Shown here: piece by piece, positions 34,557 through 46,500 of the stretch
How the letters are laid out: the number at the start of each line of letters is the position of its first letter
How positions within the stretch are numbered: the stretch's first letter is position 1
Translations under genes and position numbers: made by a program
Source of the DNA: Drosophila miranda
Lineage: Eukaryota > Arthropoda > Insecta > Diptera > Drosophilidae
DNA length: 64,000 nt
Direction: 5' to 3'
NCBI RefSeq assembly: GCF_003369915.1
Contig: NC_046675.1
Coordinates: 14,136,001-14,200,000, forward strand
Notes under the pieces: model-generated
Databases searched by the model: none
Told to the model about the DNA's origin: nothing
The model's input: the letters and a program-made list of their open reading frames with translations, nothing else

Positions 34557-37500
34557 TCACTCACAGACGGTGCCGCGTTTAGCCTTCGAAGTCGACTGCC
34601 TCCAGATCCGGAAATTGTAGACATCCGTGTCCAGCGTGGAGTATATAAAGATGGGCATGGAGTTGGACATCATCCAAATGGTGCCCTCGTCATCGATCTA
34701 CAAAAAATTAACAAATTAAAGCAAGGAGCAAGGCAACAACCAAAGACAATATAAATGGCTATTGAACGCTATTTTCTAGAATTTAAACAACATGTTAAGA
34801 GAGAGACTGACTGCCAGCTCAAACCTCAGTCTTTAAAAGTCTGTGTCCCACTGAAATGTATGGACGTTACGCAGCTTCCTACTAAATTGTCTTTGGAACA
34901 ACCACTTCATACCGTCAAATCGCTGGGATAAATCATATCGCTGGCATTCGAGTCGACTGTGCCATGGTTCTGCACCGAGAAGGGTTTGCTGGTCTTCCAG
35001 CATCCAACTCCGTTCTTCTGTATTTCAGCGAAGAAGATCACCCCAGTGCGCGGATCGTACTCGTGCATTGTCGACTGCGTGGACGGACCGCGGCCGCCCA
35101 GCACCCGGAAATCACTGCCATGATCGGCCCGTGCCGAATTCGATTCCAGCTGCAGCACGCGAGTGGAGACAACGAACTCGTTTGTGCTGGCCATCGGATG
35201 GAAGTAGACGTCGCGACTCCCGTCCGGCTGCCGTGGCCCCAGTGTGGTGGAGAAGATGCCATCGTCCCATCGGAACGACTGGCCGCCAATGTTCAGGTCG
35301 CCAGCCAGTGGATCAAAGTTGAAGTAGTTGTGCTCGAAGGCCCAAATCCGATCGTCCGACAGATGGTACACGTACAGGCGCCGGTAGACCAGATCCGGAA
35401 TGTAGGCAAACGCCTCGCCACACTTGTTGGGTTGCACATCGATGGTGATACTGGCCAAGCCCCGACCAGTCTCCACAAGGCTTTCGGGAATCTCAAAGCG
35501 TTTGATCACCCGATCAGTTTTGAGGTCGACAATCCAAATGCTGGGACGCCGGATTTGCTGGCGGTTATCTGAAGCCGAAAGAAGTAAATCGATTAAAAGT
35601 ACAAAAAAGGTCTTTTACTCGAGACTGGTATCGAGTCCTGTCCGACGAATCCAAAAATGAAATATACATATTGTGACATATCTATAGTCCATGCTCCGCA
35701 TACCCTTGTCTATGTCTATTACCCTGCACCCACAATACTATAAACAATACGACACCCTCAGCTTCGAACCCTCATAAACAATCTCACGCTCGAAATGGAC
35801 CACGCGTAGCCGATTGCAGGCAATGTAAACAAACACCCTAAACTGGAAGTTGAACATAAAACAATAGATGCCGCACTAGAATCCAGCCGCACTAGAATCC
35901 AGCCGCACCAGAATCACGCCACTCTTCAGAGATCAATTACTAATCGATTCTCAAGAATCACACCATCCTAGCTGACCAATCAGAGGCCCTATTCTCAGCC
36001 ACCCCCAAGTAATGCAACACCGATCATACGCAGCGGAAGCCTTTCATCAAAAGCCGGCTTTCCCACATATCGATCGCGTCACGTACTCCATCTCCGAAGC
36101 CGAAGTCGAAGCCAACGCCTCCGAATCCAAATCCGAATCCCAAACCGAATCAACCAAAGTTAATTCCGTCATCGTCGGGGAAATAACTAACCAATGTACG
36201 CTAAGTTTAAGTGAAAGAATAAAACCTTTTTTAAAACTTAAACTGAAGTGTCACATATTTAACTATATATATGTTGGGTACTATAAATTTATAACTAATC
36301 TCCACATCGATATGTGTAATCATGTATGTATGTCTGTCCGTTCCGCTTAAAGCCGTAGGTCTCAGAGAATATAAGGGATGAAGCAACCAACTCAAAATCA
36401 TGAATCAAAATTAGCTATCTACCAAATTCATGAAAACCCTAGCGATAGGGTAAATAATATACCCAAATTCAATAAAATTAGTTTCCCTCTGACTGTCCTG
36501 CCTTGTTTACACGCTCACAAGCTCTCTCCCAGCATGGATGAGCACTTAAATGGGAGTTTTCACGCCCGGAGGTCTCCCTCTCCACATCTACATAGGTCTC
36601 TCCCCGTGAGATTAGTGAGATTTTCATATCCGGTTTGTACTAAGAAGAGGTCTCTCTCTCCCTTCCAGTAAGATTCGCTCGTTTGAAAATAGGGTAGGGT
36701 AATAAGGTAATAATTATCTAAAACGCTAAAGCGATCTATGGATACCATAAGATATCCGCTTTCTAGGGAATTTCCTAGCAATAACTTTCAATTAAAAAGT
36801 TTGACCAAAGTGGCATTGTTTTTGCATTGATATCTGACAAATTATCTATTCCAAATGGTTAATAAAAGACTTAATTCTGAACGAACATTACACTAGATGG
36901 ATCACCCAATAGAATGGCTTCCATTAGTACCCCCGCACTGGGTATAAATATGTTTGAATTTATAATGCACCCCCAAGGTAAGGCAAGGGAACGACGACCG
37001 TGTCTACAATTACTATCAGCTATAACACTACACCTAACCGATTGGTGTCTGTCTCATAAATCAATTTCAATGCAAATGGCACCGATAATTGAGCTTTCGG
37101 CACAACACAAAGGTTGGGTGTGTAATGAGAAACGTAAACGTAATTGGGCACGGCACTCCAGGAGGGGATGCGATAAACACGAAATGCAAACGATTGGGGG
37201 GCAGAGAGATGATCAACTTACTTGGATACTCCAGCATTCCGGTGTCAATGAACCATAAACGCTGGCAGTCATCTACGGTGGTCCTATAGACAGAGACCAG
37301 ATTCTGCGAACTCTCATTAAACTGGTTCAGTGCGAAATTTGGATAGGCGTGCAGCTTGGGGCTTCGCTCTCTGGCGTCGCGCGTCATGTCGATGTAGTTC
37401 AAGGTCGACGGGATGCCGACACGCCGCCTGGGCATCGTGACGAAGAGGCGTCCCCGGAAATGTGTGGCGCCCATCGGTACGTTATTGTAGGGAATGTACG

Positions 37501-37872
37501 GAGCATTAGCATTATCATTGCTCCCAATGCGTGAACTAACGCCGAGGGGGGTGTCGCGGGAGGTGAAACTTTCACGTTTTAGACGGGAGTACTTTCCTGG
37601 AAACACTACCGGAGCTAGTAAATTAAAGTAGAATACAAATTAGTTCCATTTTTCCATTCATTCGGGTTATCTGAGCTACCGGAATTGTATGGCCTATCGG
37701 GCCTGCTGCTGCCCTGGTGGCCCTGATTAGCTTCAACGTTATGGCGACCATCTCCGCGATTGTAAAAGTCCATCTGCTTCCATTTGAAAACCTCAATCAT
37801 GCCATCACCTTGCACAATAAATACAAAGTGCGACCACCAGATTAGGCAGATGAGTAAGTGTGAAGATAGCAT
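34557..37872 (-). CDS. Yellow/MRJP family protein, resembling the yellow-f/f2 group
   Basis: Four exons on the minus strand: 37872-37680, 37614-37222, 35568-34913 and 34697-34557, giving 460 residues, usual for the family. The N-terminus is a signal peptide (Met-Leu-Ser-Ser-His-Leu-Leu with a hydrophobic core ending about residue 21), so it is secreted. The family core follows: [16 protein letters not shown], then [20 protein letters not shown], the Leu-Trp-Phe-Ile-Asp-Thr-Gly segment, [21 protein letters not shown] and [19 protein letters not shown]. The family forms a six-bladed beta-propeller. Fly yellow-f and yellow-f2 are described as dopachrome-conversion enzymes in melanin synthesis; placing this gene with them is my inference from the N-terminal and propeller sequence. 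The first intron is only 65 bases; I chose its donor (37679) because it alone restores frame. Intron 2 is long and holds repetitive sequence. Confidence 0.88.
35569..37221. other. Long Yellow-gene intron with repeat-like debris
   Basis: 1653 bases. A 15-base motif (CACTAGAATCCAGCC) is repeated at about 35874-35902. The stretch at 35900-36240 has Glu/Ser-type codon repeats, a 112-codon frame (36012-36350) and an AATAAA at about 36217, which together look like part of an old LTR or other transposon. I cannot name a family. No conserved gene is visible. Confidence 0.4.
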
Positions 37873-39075
37873 GGTACTCTATACGCTACTCCGTTTAATT
37901 GTAAAAATAACTCGTTAAGCTCCAGAATCCGCCTCGGCCGGCTGAGAATTGAGACTGACAAAAGTCGCATCCATTCCATCCATTCCCCATATTGGAACTA
38001 TTACGTGCGCCCATCTCAAAAGTTTAATATATTTGATAAGAGAATATTTTATGTGTGCTCTGAGAGCCATCGAACCGGTTTTAATATTTATTCTATATTA
38101 TATTCTCTGGAACGGCAACGGAAATTGGCGCGCCATTTGAATTTGAATTCTGAGAGTGATTCTGTGAATCGATAACAACAATAATTCGATTGCCATTTTC
38201 GATTGCACTGCAACACTTGAGCAGCGCACACACACACAAAAGCAATTGCGACGACCAGGAACAAAGGGTTTAGAATCTTCCATACGCAGGTTTTTTGAAG
38301 TTTCGCTCTCTCAAATCGTACTTCCGTGCATCATTTATTCCAATTGATTGCATTTAAATCCTTGTCGCTCATTCACTTTCAAACAATTTCTATTTGGCGC
38401 TCAAGTTTGGTGGGACTTGCTCTCTTTTGTTTGGGATTTGCTCTCTATTTTGTGGTTGGAAATCCTCTCTTCGTGGAGAAATTTTTCATCAGAGTAATTT
38501 CCCTGCAACAATTGGCTTATTTAACCATTGGCAACATCCAATGAGCAACATTCCGCATACCCTGGGGAAAAGGATGTTATAGAATTGAAAATTTGTTTCG
38601 TCATCGTAGGCTCCAATAAAACCAGAAACTCTGTTTCAAAGCTATCACAGCGAAATTTTGCAGCTTATAGTCTTATTAAAGAGACGAAGAATTGTGAGCG
38701 GGATCAGGATATTTATACAAGAACTACCTATTTGGCTGGTTCCTACATGGGTACTTTCCGAACTAGCCCTATGGTAAACGAACGCCGAACCACTCAAAGA
38801 AGACACAAAAAATGTTGCTCTGTATACTTTACAACCCACCGCGCACCAGCCACCGAACTAGTTCGGTTGGGATGCAACGTCTCACCAGTAGACGAAGAAA
38901 CGAAAAGCATGAGAAAAAAATGAAGAGAGTAGGTAGCTAAAAATTATGCTGTCCTGCTCTTTTCCTTTCCCTTTTATTTTTTGTATCATTTCATTGCTGG
39001 AATGTTCTTTGTGCGGCTGATCAAGTTATTATAATTATTTAAATTTAAACAGTAAGGAAAAGCCTTTAATTAAAA
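37873..39075. other. Intergenic region, nothing firm
   Basis: Includes the upstream region of the Yellow gene (right of 37872). The block at about 38225-38270 resembles one at 40030-40095, sharing a CA-rich run then AAAGC and TTGCGACGACCAG. The open frames here (for example 38528-38923) have no domain-like pattern and are probably chance or transposon relics. Confidence 0.5.
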
Positions 39076-39682
39076 ATGTATAGCAAACGGCATTTGCGTA
39101 GGCTCAAAAAGGAAATAAGAGACAAATATGCGGCCAAACTTCATCGTGCTAGCGGAGAAACAGTGTCGTGCAGTAAAATAGAAAAAGTTGAAGGCCGCGA
39201 AATAAGAGAGGAAATCGAAGAAAATGAAAAAATGGAAAGTGACGTTGAAATAATAAATGAAGCAAGTGAGAATAAAGTGAGCTTAAGTGAAGATTTAAAA
39301 GAGCATAGGCCATAGGCCCAGCGAGACTGCGCTGTAGAGTTCGGGTATTAAACAGAAATAGTTTGCAAGTCGCGCCATTTTATAAGTACACTGCGCAAAA
39401 AAATCATGAAATAGTTAAAACTGATGGTGGCCTTTATCTCCATTAAAATTTGCAAGAACTTTTATGGAGTTTTGATTGGTAGGCTTATTTGTTTTTTGGT
39501 TTATTGTATGCCTATTATACCTGCATTTTATATTTATAGATGCCATAACTGTAGATGCAGGGACTGGATCAGCTGAAGTACAGCTCAGGAAGGCCCTTCA
39601 GCTGCAAAAAAAAATAGCACCACCGCGAACAGCAGAACCTAAATTAAGTAAATTTAAAAATAAAAATGGAATAAAAATTTAA
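39076..39682 (+). mobile_element. Transposon-like relic or small gene with two exon-like segments
   Basis: A 79-codon frame (39076-39315) begins with Met-Tyr-Ser-Lys-Arg-His-Leu-Arg-Arg-Leu-Lys-Lys, strongly basic, then turns acidic and Lys/Glu-rich. It is followed by a 3' splice-like site before 39541 and a second frame (DAITVDAGTGSAEVQLRKAL, ending at 39682) that runs into AAATAAAGG. The basic N-terminus and AT-rich setting resemble the start of a DNA-transposon protein, but no catalytic domain remains. A young protein-coding gene is the alternative. Confidence 0.35.
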
Positions 39683-40558
39683 ATAAAGGAAATGCAGATT
39701 ATTAACCTACTAGATGGGGTACCCATTGCACTAGCTACTAGACGAGTACCCATTTCACTAGTTTGGGGGTAAACGATTTGGTGTTTGTGTGCATTGTTAT
39801 GGGTTAGTAAAGAAAGTACCCCTGGTCTGTTAGGAAGTGGTGATATCGCCACATCCGAATTAGTTCCCAGTACTGCTGGGAAAGTACAGAGCTAAGCGTA
39901 AAAAGTTCAAGAAATTTAAATGTCTTATCGTCGATAAAATTGATCGATAAAATATACCGAAATATACCGTCTTATTTTATAAATATATACCGCAAATATA
40001 CCGACGAATTGACGAATATATTTAACGTCACACACACATACACAAAAGCCAGGCAGAAAATTGCAATTGCATTGCGACGACCAGCGAAACAAAACGAAAA
40101 AACCCAAACAAATCCGCTTGCAAACTAATAGAACTACAGTGAAGTCGAACTACTTGGTAATCGGATGGCACTGTAATAAAGGCTAGCAACTGTATTGGCA
40201 AGGAAAGGCGCACTCTTCGTCGCGCGCGTTGTGGGGAAAAACGCGTTGCGTTCTTTTCCATTTTGTGTGTGTTACCTTACAGCACACACACGCACACGAC
40301 ATACAAACATCCGCGGCCACATACACACACACATACACACTCGCCAACGACAAACACAACGACAGGCGACGACGAGTGAAAGTGTCTCTCCCTCACGGAA
40401 GTGCATCTATCTGTGATTTGTATAATAATGCGTCGCGCATACGCAAATTTCGGTTGCACCAAAGATTAACAAGTGATCCTTGGTTCGGACTGGGACTCGG
40501 ATTTGGATTCGGATTCGGTCAGTGCTCCCAAGTGCGGCAACAAACGAAGTGAAATCGA
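39683..40558 (+). promoter_or_regulatory. Promoter and 5' UTR region of the large gene
   Basis: A cluster of AAATATACC-type elements (reverse complement of GGTATATTT, Ohler motif 6) lies at 39948-40003. Just before it are GTCGATAA and GATCGATAA sites resembling the DRE element. Downstream sequence with CA repeats (40030-40050, 40280-40345) is likely 5' UTR. A degenerate direct repeat (GTACCCATT...CACTAG) occurs at 39719-39763. Confidence 0.5.
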
Positions 40559-43500
40559 ATGGACGAGCAAGTGGAAAATGCGTTGGCGTTGGCGTTGGCG
40601 CACACCAAAGAAATGCTGCCCAAGTGTTCCGATTTGGAGGCGTCAGAAGAGGCGGCACTCAGCTCAGGCAGCGAAGAGGAGCCCCCAGACTCCTCCGGCG
40701 AGGCTATCAACGGGGAGCTGGACGCCTCCTGTTACCATGTGAGCATGAAAATGTCCATCGACGCGGCCACACCGCGCCTATGTGGCGAGCTTTTTGTGCC
40801 GTTGAAATGTGATGCGCTGGCGGCTGCACTGCCTGTTGCCCTGGGCCCTGCCGACGCCGACACCGCCGAAGATGACGCTGACGATTACGATGTCCCTGCC
40901 AGCACGCTTTCCCCCGCCCACGCCCACGCCCACGCCAAAGTGGCTGCACAGCTGCCGTCGCCACCGCCCAACCAGGCGATGCCGGCACGGAGCGGCACGC
41001 CACCGTGCCAGCTGTTGGAGCGTCTCAATTTTCCGGAGGGCAACATCATAAACACGTTGCACACGATCCTGGCCCTTCCGCCATTCGATCCATACGCACC
41101 GCCACCCAGATCGGACGTTGTCTACAAAGATGTGGTGTCGTTGATGCAATGGAGCCTGCGGGATGACAACGCCATCGAGCTGGAGCTGAGTGACAAATTG
41201 TTGCACGAGTGCGAGCACACGAGCAACGATCCCAACGAGGAGGCGCGCTCGTATTTGGTAAGAGGGTTCCGCTCCTCGATCCGCGCGTTGTGTCATCATC
41301 ACTTATACTCCTGTGTCTCTCCTGCAGATGGCCATTGAGAACATGAGACTGTTCTCGGACGATCCAAAGAATCCGCTGCGCGATGCCGACGGACAGCTGC
41401 GTGCAATTACGGTGCGTTGCATGGAACCCAGTGCCTACTCAGAGTGCCCCAGTGCGTAATCCTAATGGATTTTAGCTTTATTTCCAGAATCTTGCCTTTA
41501 TTTTTGTGAAGCATCGCAAGGATGAGTTCTTCACATTTTGTTCCTGCAAGGAATGTCTCGAATATCGCGAAACCATCATGGCCATCATGATGGATCAATT
41601 TAAGGCTGCCCACATGGTGGTTATGCTGCTGGATGTATTAATCAAGGCCTACAGCCCCATGTTGAAGTAAGGGACCACCCAATCATCCGAACCGACCCGA
41701 TCCAGGCAAAAACCAATACCCAAAACATGTACTCTCTTTGATTTGTAGAAACGATGCTGCCTACAACAAGTTTGAGAAGCTGCTTGAATGCAACAAGGAA
41801 ATATATTGGATTACCAGCGGCTATCTATACGATAAGAATGCCGAGTATCTTGATTTTATTGATGACACAGCGATCTCCGATAACATGATATTAGTGCTAT
41901 TCAGCGCCATGTAAGTGAACACCACGCCACACCACAGCCGGATTATTTATTTGTTTACCTCTCCGATGTGCGCTGTCATTCTATCCTCCAGATTGATGGC
42001 CAACAATCCGATGCTTTTGCTGCAAATACTCGCCTACAATGTGGAATGCATTGTGAAGGCGTTCTCCGAGGGCATGATTGAGATTGCCCAGAATGTGCAG
42101 GAGAACGAGAAGATATCCGCAGAGAGGATGCTGACATGTATGTGGTGGATCTATCCCCTAAATGAATGTATCAATTGTATCTGTCCACCTTTCAGATATA
42201 CTTGATGGCTACTCGGACTTGAACTGCATCTCACAGAAAATCTCGCTCAGTCTGTTTGCGTTCGAGAATGATTTCCTGCGGAAATTCAAGCTCTCGTGGG
42301 TGCTGCTGTGCCAGCGACTGTTCCAGCAGCATGTGTTCTCGCCGCTGGGGGACACCATGCTGGCGTGCATCCTGTCGCTGAAGGAGGCAGCCCCCTCGGT
42401 GCAGACGACGGCGCTGATCAAGCGCTACATGCTGTTCGACGAGCACATGCACTCAATCGAACGCCGCTGGACGGACATTTGGATCGAGCTTAACAAGTTT
42501 AACTTGTCGGACACGGAGCACGACCGTCGGATGGGCCTCTTGGATGTGTATAACATATTCGACAAGGTCGTCCTCGACGCCACCTCGTTCTCCCTGCCCG
42601 ACATAAGCGACGACGAGTTCATTGACTTTCAGCGCATCGTCGATCGGCAGCTGGCCTGGAAGAACATCATGGCCTTCACCAAACTGAAGTGGCCCGACGG
42701 ATTCTACGATCCGCCCAACAAGCTCGTGCACGAGGATCTCTGCAAAAAGTGTAATTCGCTGCTGGAACACCATCACGAGTATGTTCCTTCGCTCTCCGTT
42801 TCCCCTTACTGCCATTTGTAATAATGATCGCTTAATCCTTGTGGCAGGAACTGCAAATGCATCACTTGCTCCATTGCCGGCACTCCGCTACGACCGCGGC
42901 AGGCTGGCCATTGCGCCAAGTGCACGACGCTTGGGATTGTGGAAAAGGATCCGAAGCTCATGAAATCCAAGATTCTCAGCACCTGCACCAGCGATGAGGC
43001 TAAGCACAATGCGGCAACGGCAGCCAGCACCAGTTCGGCGGCCCAGCAGCAGCAGCGCCGCTGCAGCGAACTAGCCGACGCCGCTGTCGACGAGCAGCCC
43101 AGTGGCAGTGGCAGTGGCGCGGTATTCCGGCGACAGTCGGAGACCGACGTGCTCCGCACAACATATCACATTGCATGGGCCGTGTTCCAGCATCTGACCA
43201 CGCGCAAGCGCTACCGACACGAGGCCATCGAGCCTCAGTACTTCTGCGGCGAGAATTGTCGCGTCTCCGCTTGCCAGTTGGCCCGCAAAATTCTTGCCAA
43301 CCAATTGTCGCCGCCGCTGACCAAGTATCTGCTGCGCTGCTTTCAGCCGCTGTCGTTCACGCGAGAAGAGCTGCGCTCCACGCTGCCATCGCTGATGTTC
43401 TTCAACCGCAAGCTTGCGCCGAGTCCCGCCGAGCTGCATGAGCTGAAGAACCAGCACTACGTGTACAAAACCTACTGGACCTTTGTCCTATCCATCTATG

Positions 43501-46500
43501 CCAACTTCTTTGTCAAGTTCAACTCCAGCAGCACGGACTTCAGGCATCTGGAGCTGCTCAAGGGGGATCTGCGGCTGCGCCTCAACAGTGTCGTCGGCGA
43601 CAAGGACGATGGGCGTTTCGAGCAGTTTCTAGCACAGGTTATTGGGTAAGCTTTCCCCGAGCCTGCCATCCATGCAATGTCTAAGATACATCTATATTTC
43701 TTGCAGATACTCTCCCTTCAAAATCACCGACGAGTAAGTGGTTTAAGATGGTCTAACGCAGATCCGACGCGTGGGGGGTTAATCTTTGCCATCGTCTAGG
43801 GTATTTGCGATCGATGAACCCACCTCATGGCGAGAGTTGAGGAGTTGCGTGAAACAATCTTAGAGGTTTATATAGCCAACGCAACTGATTTCCGCCGGCT
43901 GGGGCCCCAAACTTGTGAAAAATTGCATGTAACAAAAACATAAACGATCTGAATTGCCTGTGAGAGGCGAGGGTCAGGGAAAACCAACAGTGCGGCAGCT
44001 CTTTTCATTTAGTAGCTGTCGTGGAGAGGGATATATGAAGGACAGGGATGGACACTGCCCCCGGGCAGGGTGAGCAATCCCTCGTTCCACACGGACGGTC
44101 CAAAGGCTACTGAGGGGCGGAAGAGCTGGCGACCAGAGCATCCCTCAGGCCATCCGACTCGAGAAATGTATTTCAGGCCGAGATATATGGCAAGCCAAGC
44201 CTCCTTAGAGCCTCAAAGTATCCCAAAAGACCTAAAGTAGACTGGGTCCCGGGGCCTTTGACTAAAACAAAAATATCTTAGTAAACGTAGCAGGCTGTTG
44301 CTTTGGCTTTAAGCTACCTTCAAGGGGGGCTCTGACAGTTGTAGATTGTAGACTGAAACAAACACACGACTTTGCTGAGCTCGAAGCAGGATTATCCGAA
44401 TTTTTCCAATAATACGTTTGCTCGCATTTACAGTTTCACACTGGGAGATGCCAATATAGAGAAGATGCAGTTTGGAGTCGATCAGCTGATGATGTTACAC
44501 GACTCTCAGATAATGTAAGTGACCCACACTGCTTTCCCTTTGGGGGCATGGCTTAATCTTTGGTTTTGGTATTGCAGCAAACGCACCAAGCCGGACAGCA
44601 CCACTGGCTTGGCCGCGTCCAAGTCCAAGGCGAGTGACATGACCATGACGCAGCCAGGCGGCAGGGCCCACGATGGAGGCGGTTCCAAGAAGAGTAAGGA
44701 GAAGATGCGCAAATGTAAGTGGCTTTTGAGCTTTCGAATGGAGCATTGATTCTCATCAATGGTGGTCTCTAGGCTGTGCTGACTACGCGGACATTGGGGA
44801 GCCGTGCAAGGAGAATCACTCGAAGAAGCGCGTTAAGAAGGAGTGCAGTCATGCGCGCTACAACGAGACTCGCGATCGGCTTCGCAAGAAGTTGTCGCAG
44901 ATTGTCAACGATCGAAAGAGCAAGAATCGACAAGAGGCGGGCACACCACCCATAGCTGCTGCCGCTCCTGGTGCCGCTGCCGCTGCTGCACCACCACCCA
45001 AGGCTAAGCCGAAGACAGAGCCTGAGGCAGCCGCACCCACAGCTGCAGCGAACCCACCAAAACGGCCACCCAAAGCGGAGTCCGTGCCAGCCAATGCCAG
45101 TTGCAATCCTAATCCCAAGCAGAACCAGCCGGCCAGTCTGAAGGTGTGCGCCACAGCTCAGCTGCAGTCGAGCTTGTCTCCTCCGGCTGCAGCGCCAGCG
45201 CCAGCAGCCCTCAACGAGATGAGGGATGAGGTGAAGCGGAACAACGACAGCTTGCTGTGCCTGCACAGCCTCTGCAAGAGCATACCAGTGCAGCCGGATG
45301 CAGCCACATCTGCGGAGGCCTATGCGGAGGACTATGCGGATGGCTATGCGGCGACCGTTGAGGCTGACGATGACGGAGCTGATGATGAAGAGGGGGCTGC
45401 TATTGATGGCGAAAGCAACAGCAACAGCTATCCCAGCGACTACACCAAGGAGGAGATGATGAACGACTTTGCCGAGTTCCTGGGCAGCTATACGCGCGAA
45501 CAGGACCAGCAGCGGTGGATAAATGAGACTTTGAACTTCATCGAGGGCAAGTCGCAACAGCCACAGACCATGAACCCGAAGAAGGCGGCCAAGAAGGCCA
45601 AGCAGAAGCAGCGCAAGGAGGAGGAAAAGCGCATCAAGGAGCTGGAGGACCTGCGCAGCCAGTTTCTTGGCATCTACTTCAAAGAGTTCGTCGACAAGTA
45701 CGAGATGAAGGCTCTGACGGCTGCTGGCGGCCGAAAGCGCGAGAAGAAGCGCATCAGCGAGCTGGAGGCCAACATCAAGAATCTCCAGAGGGCCAAGGGC
45801 AAGGTGGAGACGGCCATTCTGGAGCTGATAGCCACCGTGAAGCAGGCCAACAGCGAGTTCAAGTTCTCCTACCTCCCCACGAAAGAGCAGCAGCTGGCCA
45901 AGCTAGACGAGATCATCAAAGGGCGGTGCTCCGGTGCCGCCGAGCAGACGACACAACCAGCACCCTCCACGCTCCAGTATCCCGATTTTAGCGGCGGCTG
46001 CCCCACCACTTCCTTCTTTCCGGGCCAACAGAACGCTCCTCCGGCCTGCTACGCTCCTTCCCAGCAGCAGCAGCAGCAGCCACCACATAATCACCAACAA
46101 CAACAACAGCAGCACCAGCAACAGCAACTGTTCCATTCCATCACTGCCGATCCATCGAAGCGGATTGTGACCATTCGACGTGTTCAACTGCCCCATCCAG
46201 GGGCCGAGCAGCAGGTGACTGTGGTCGCCAAGGGCAGCTCCCCGCACGAGGACAAGCTGCTCTATACGTTTGTCAACGGGCATATGGTGGCCTCGGCTCA
46301 CCCAGACTCAGTTGCTGCGGCTCCCCCGCATCCCCAGCAGCAGCAGCAGCCGCCACCAGCTCGCAGCGTTCCGGAGAAGAGTGCCAAGGCCAAAAAGAAA
46401 GAGGCTAAGAGAGCAGCAGCGGCGGCTGCTGCTGCTACCGCGGCTGCCAATGCTGCTGCTGCTGCCATTGCTGCCGCTGCTGCTGCTGCCACAGCTGCTG

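Noticed and set aside
37615..37636. Yellow-gene intron from the GTATTC donor at 37636
   Set aside because: It would be 22 bases long and break the frame; the donor at 37679 gives a normal 65-base intron and keeps frame.
38528..38923. 131-codon plus-strand frame
   Set aside because: No domain-like pattern, AT-rich setting, no splice or promoter support; probably chance or decayed transposon.
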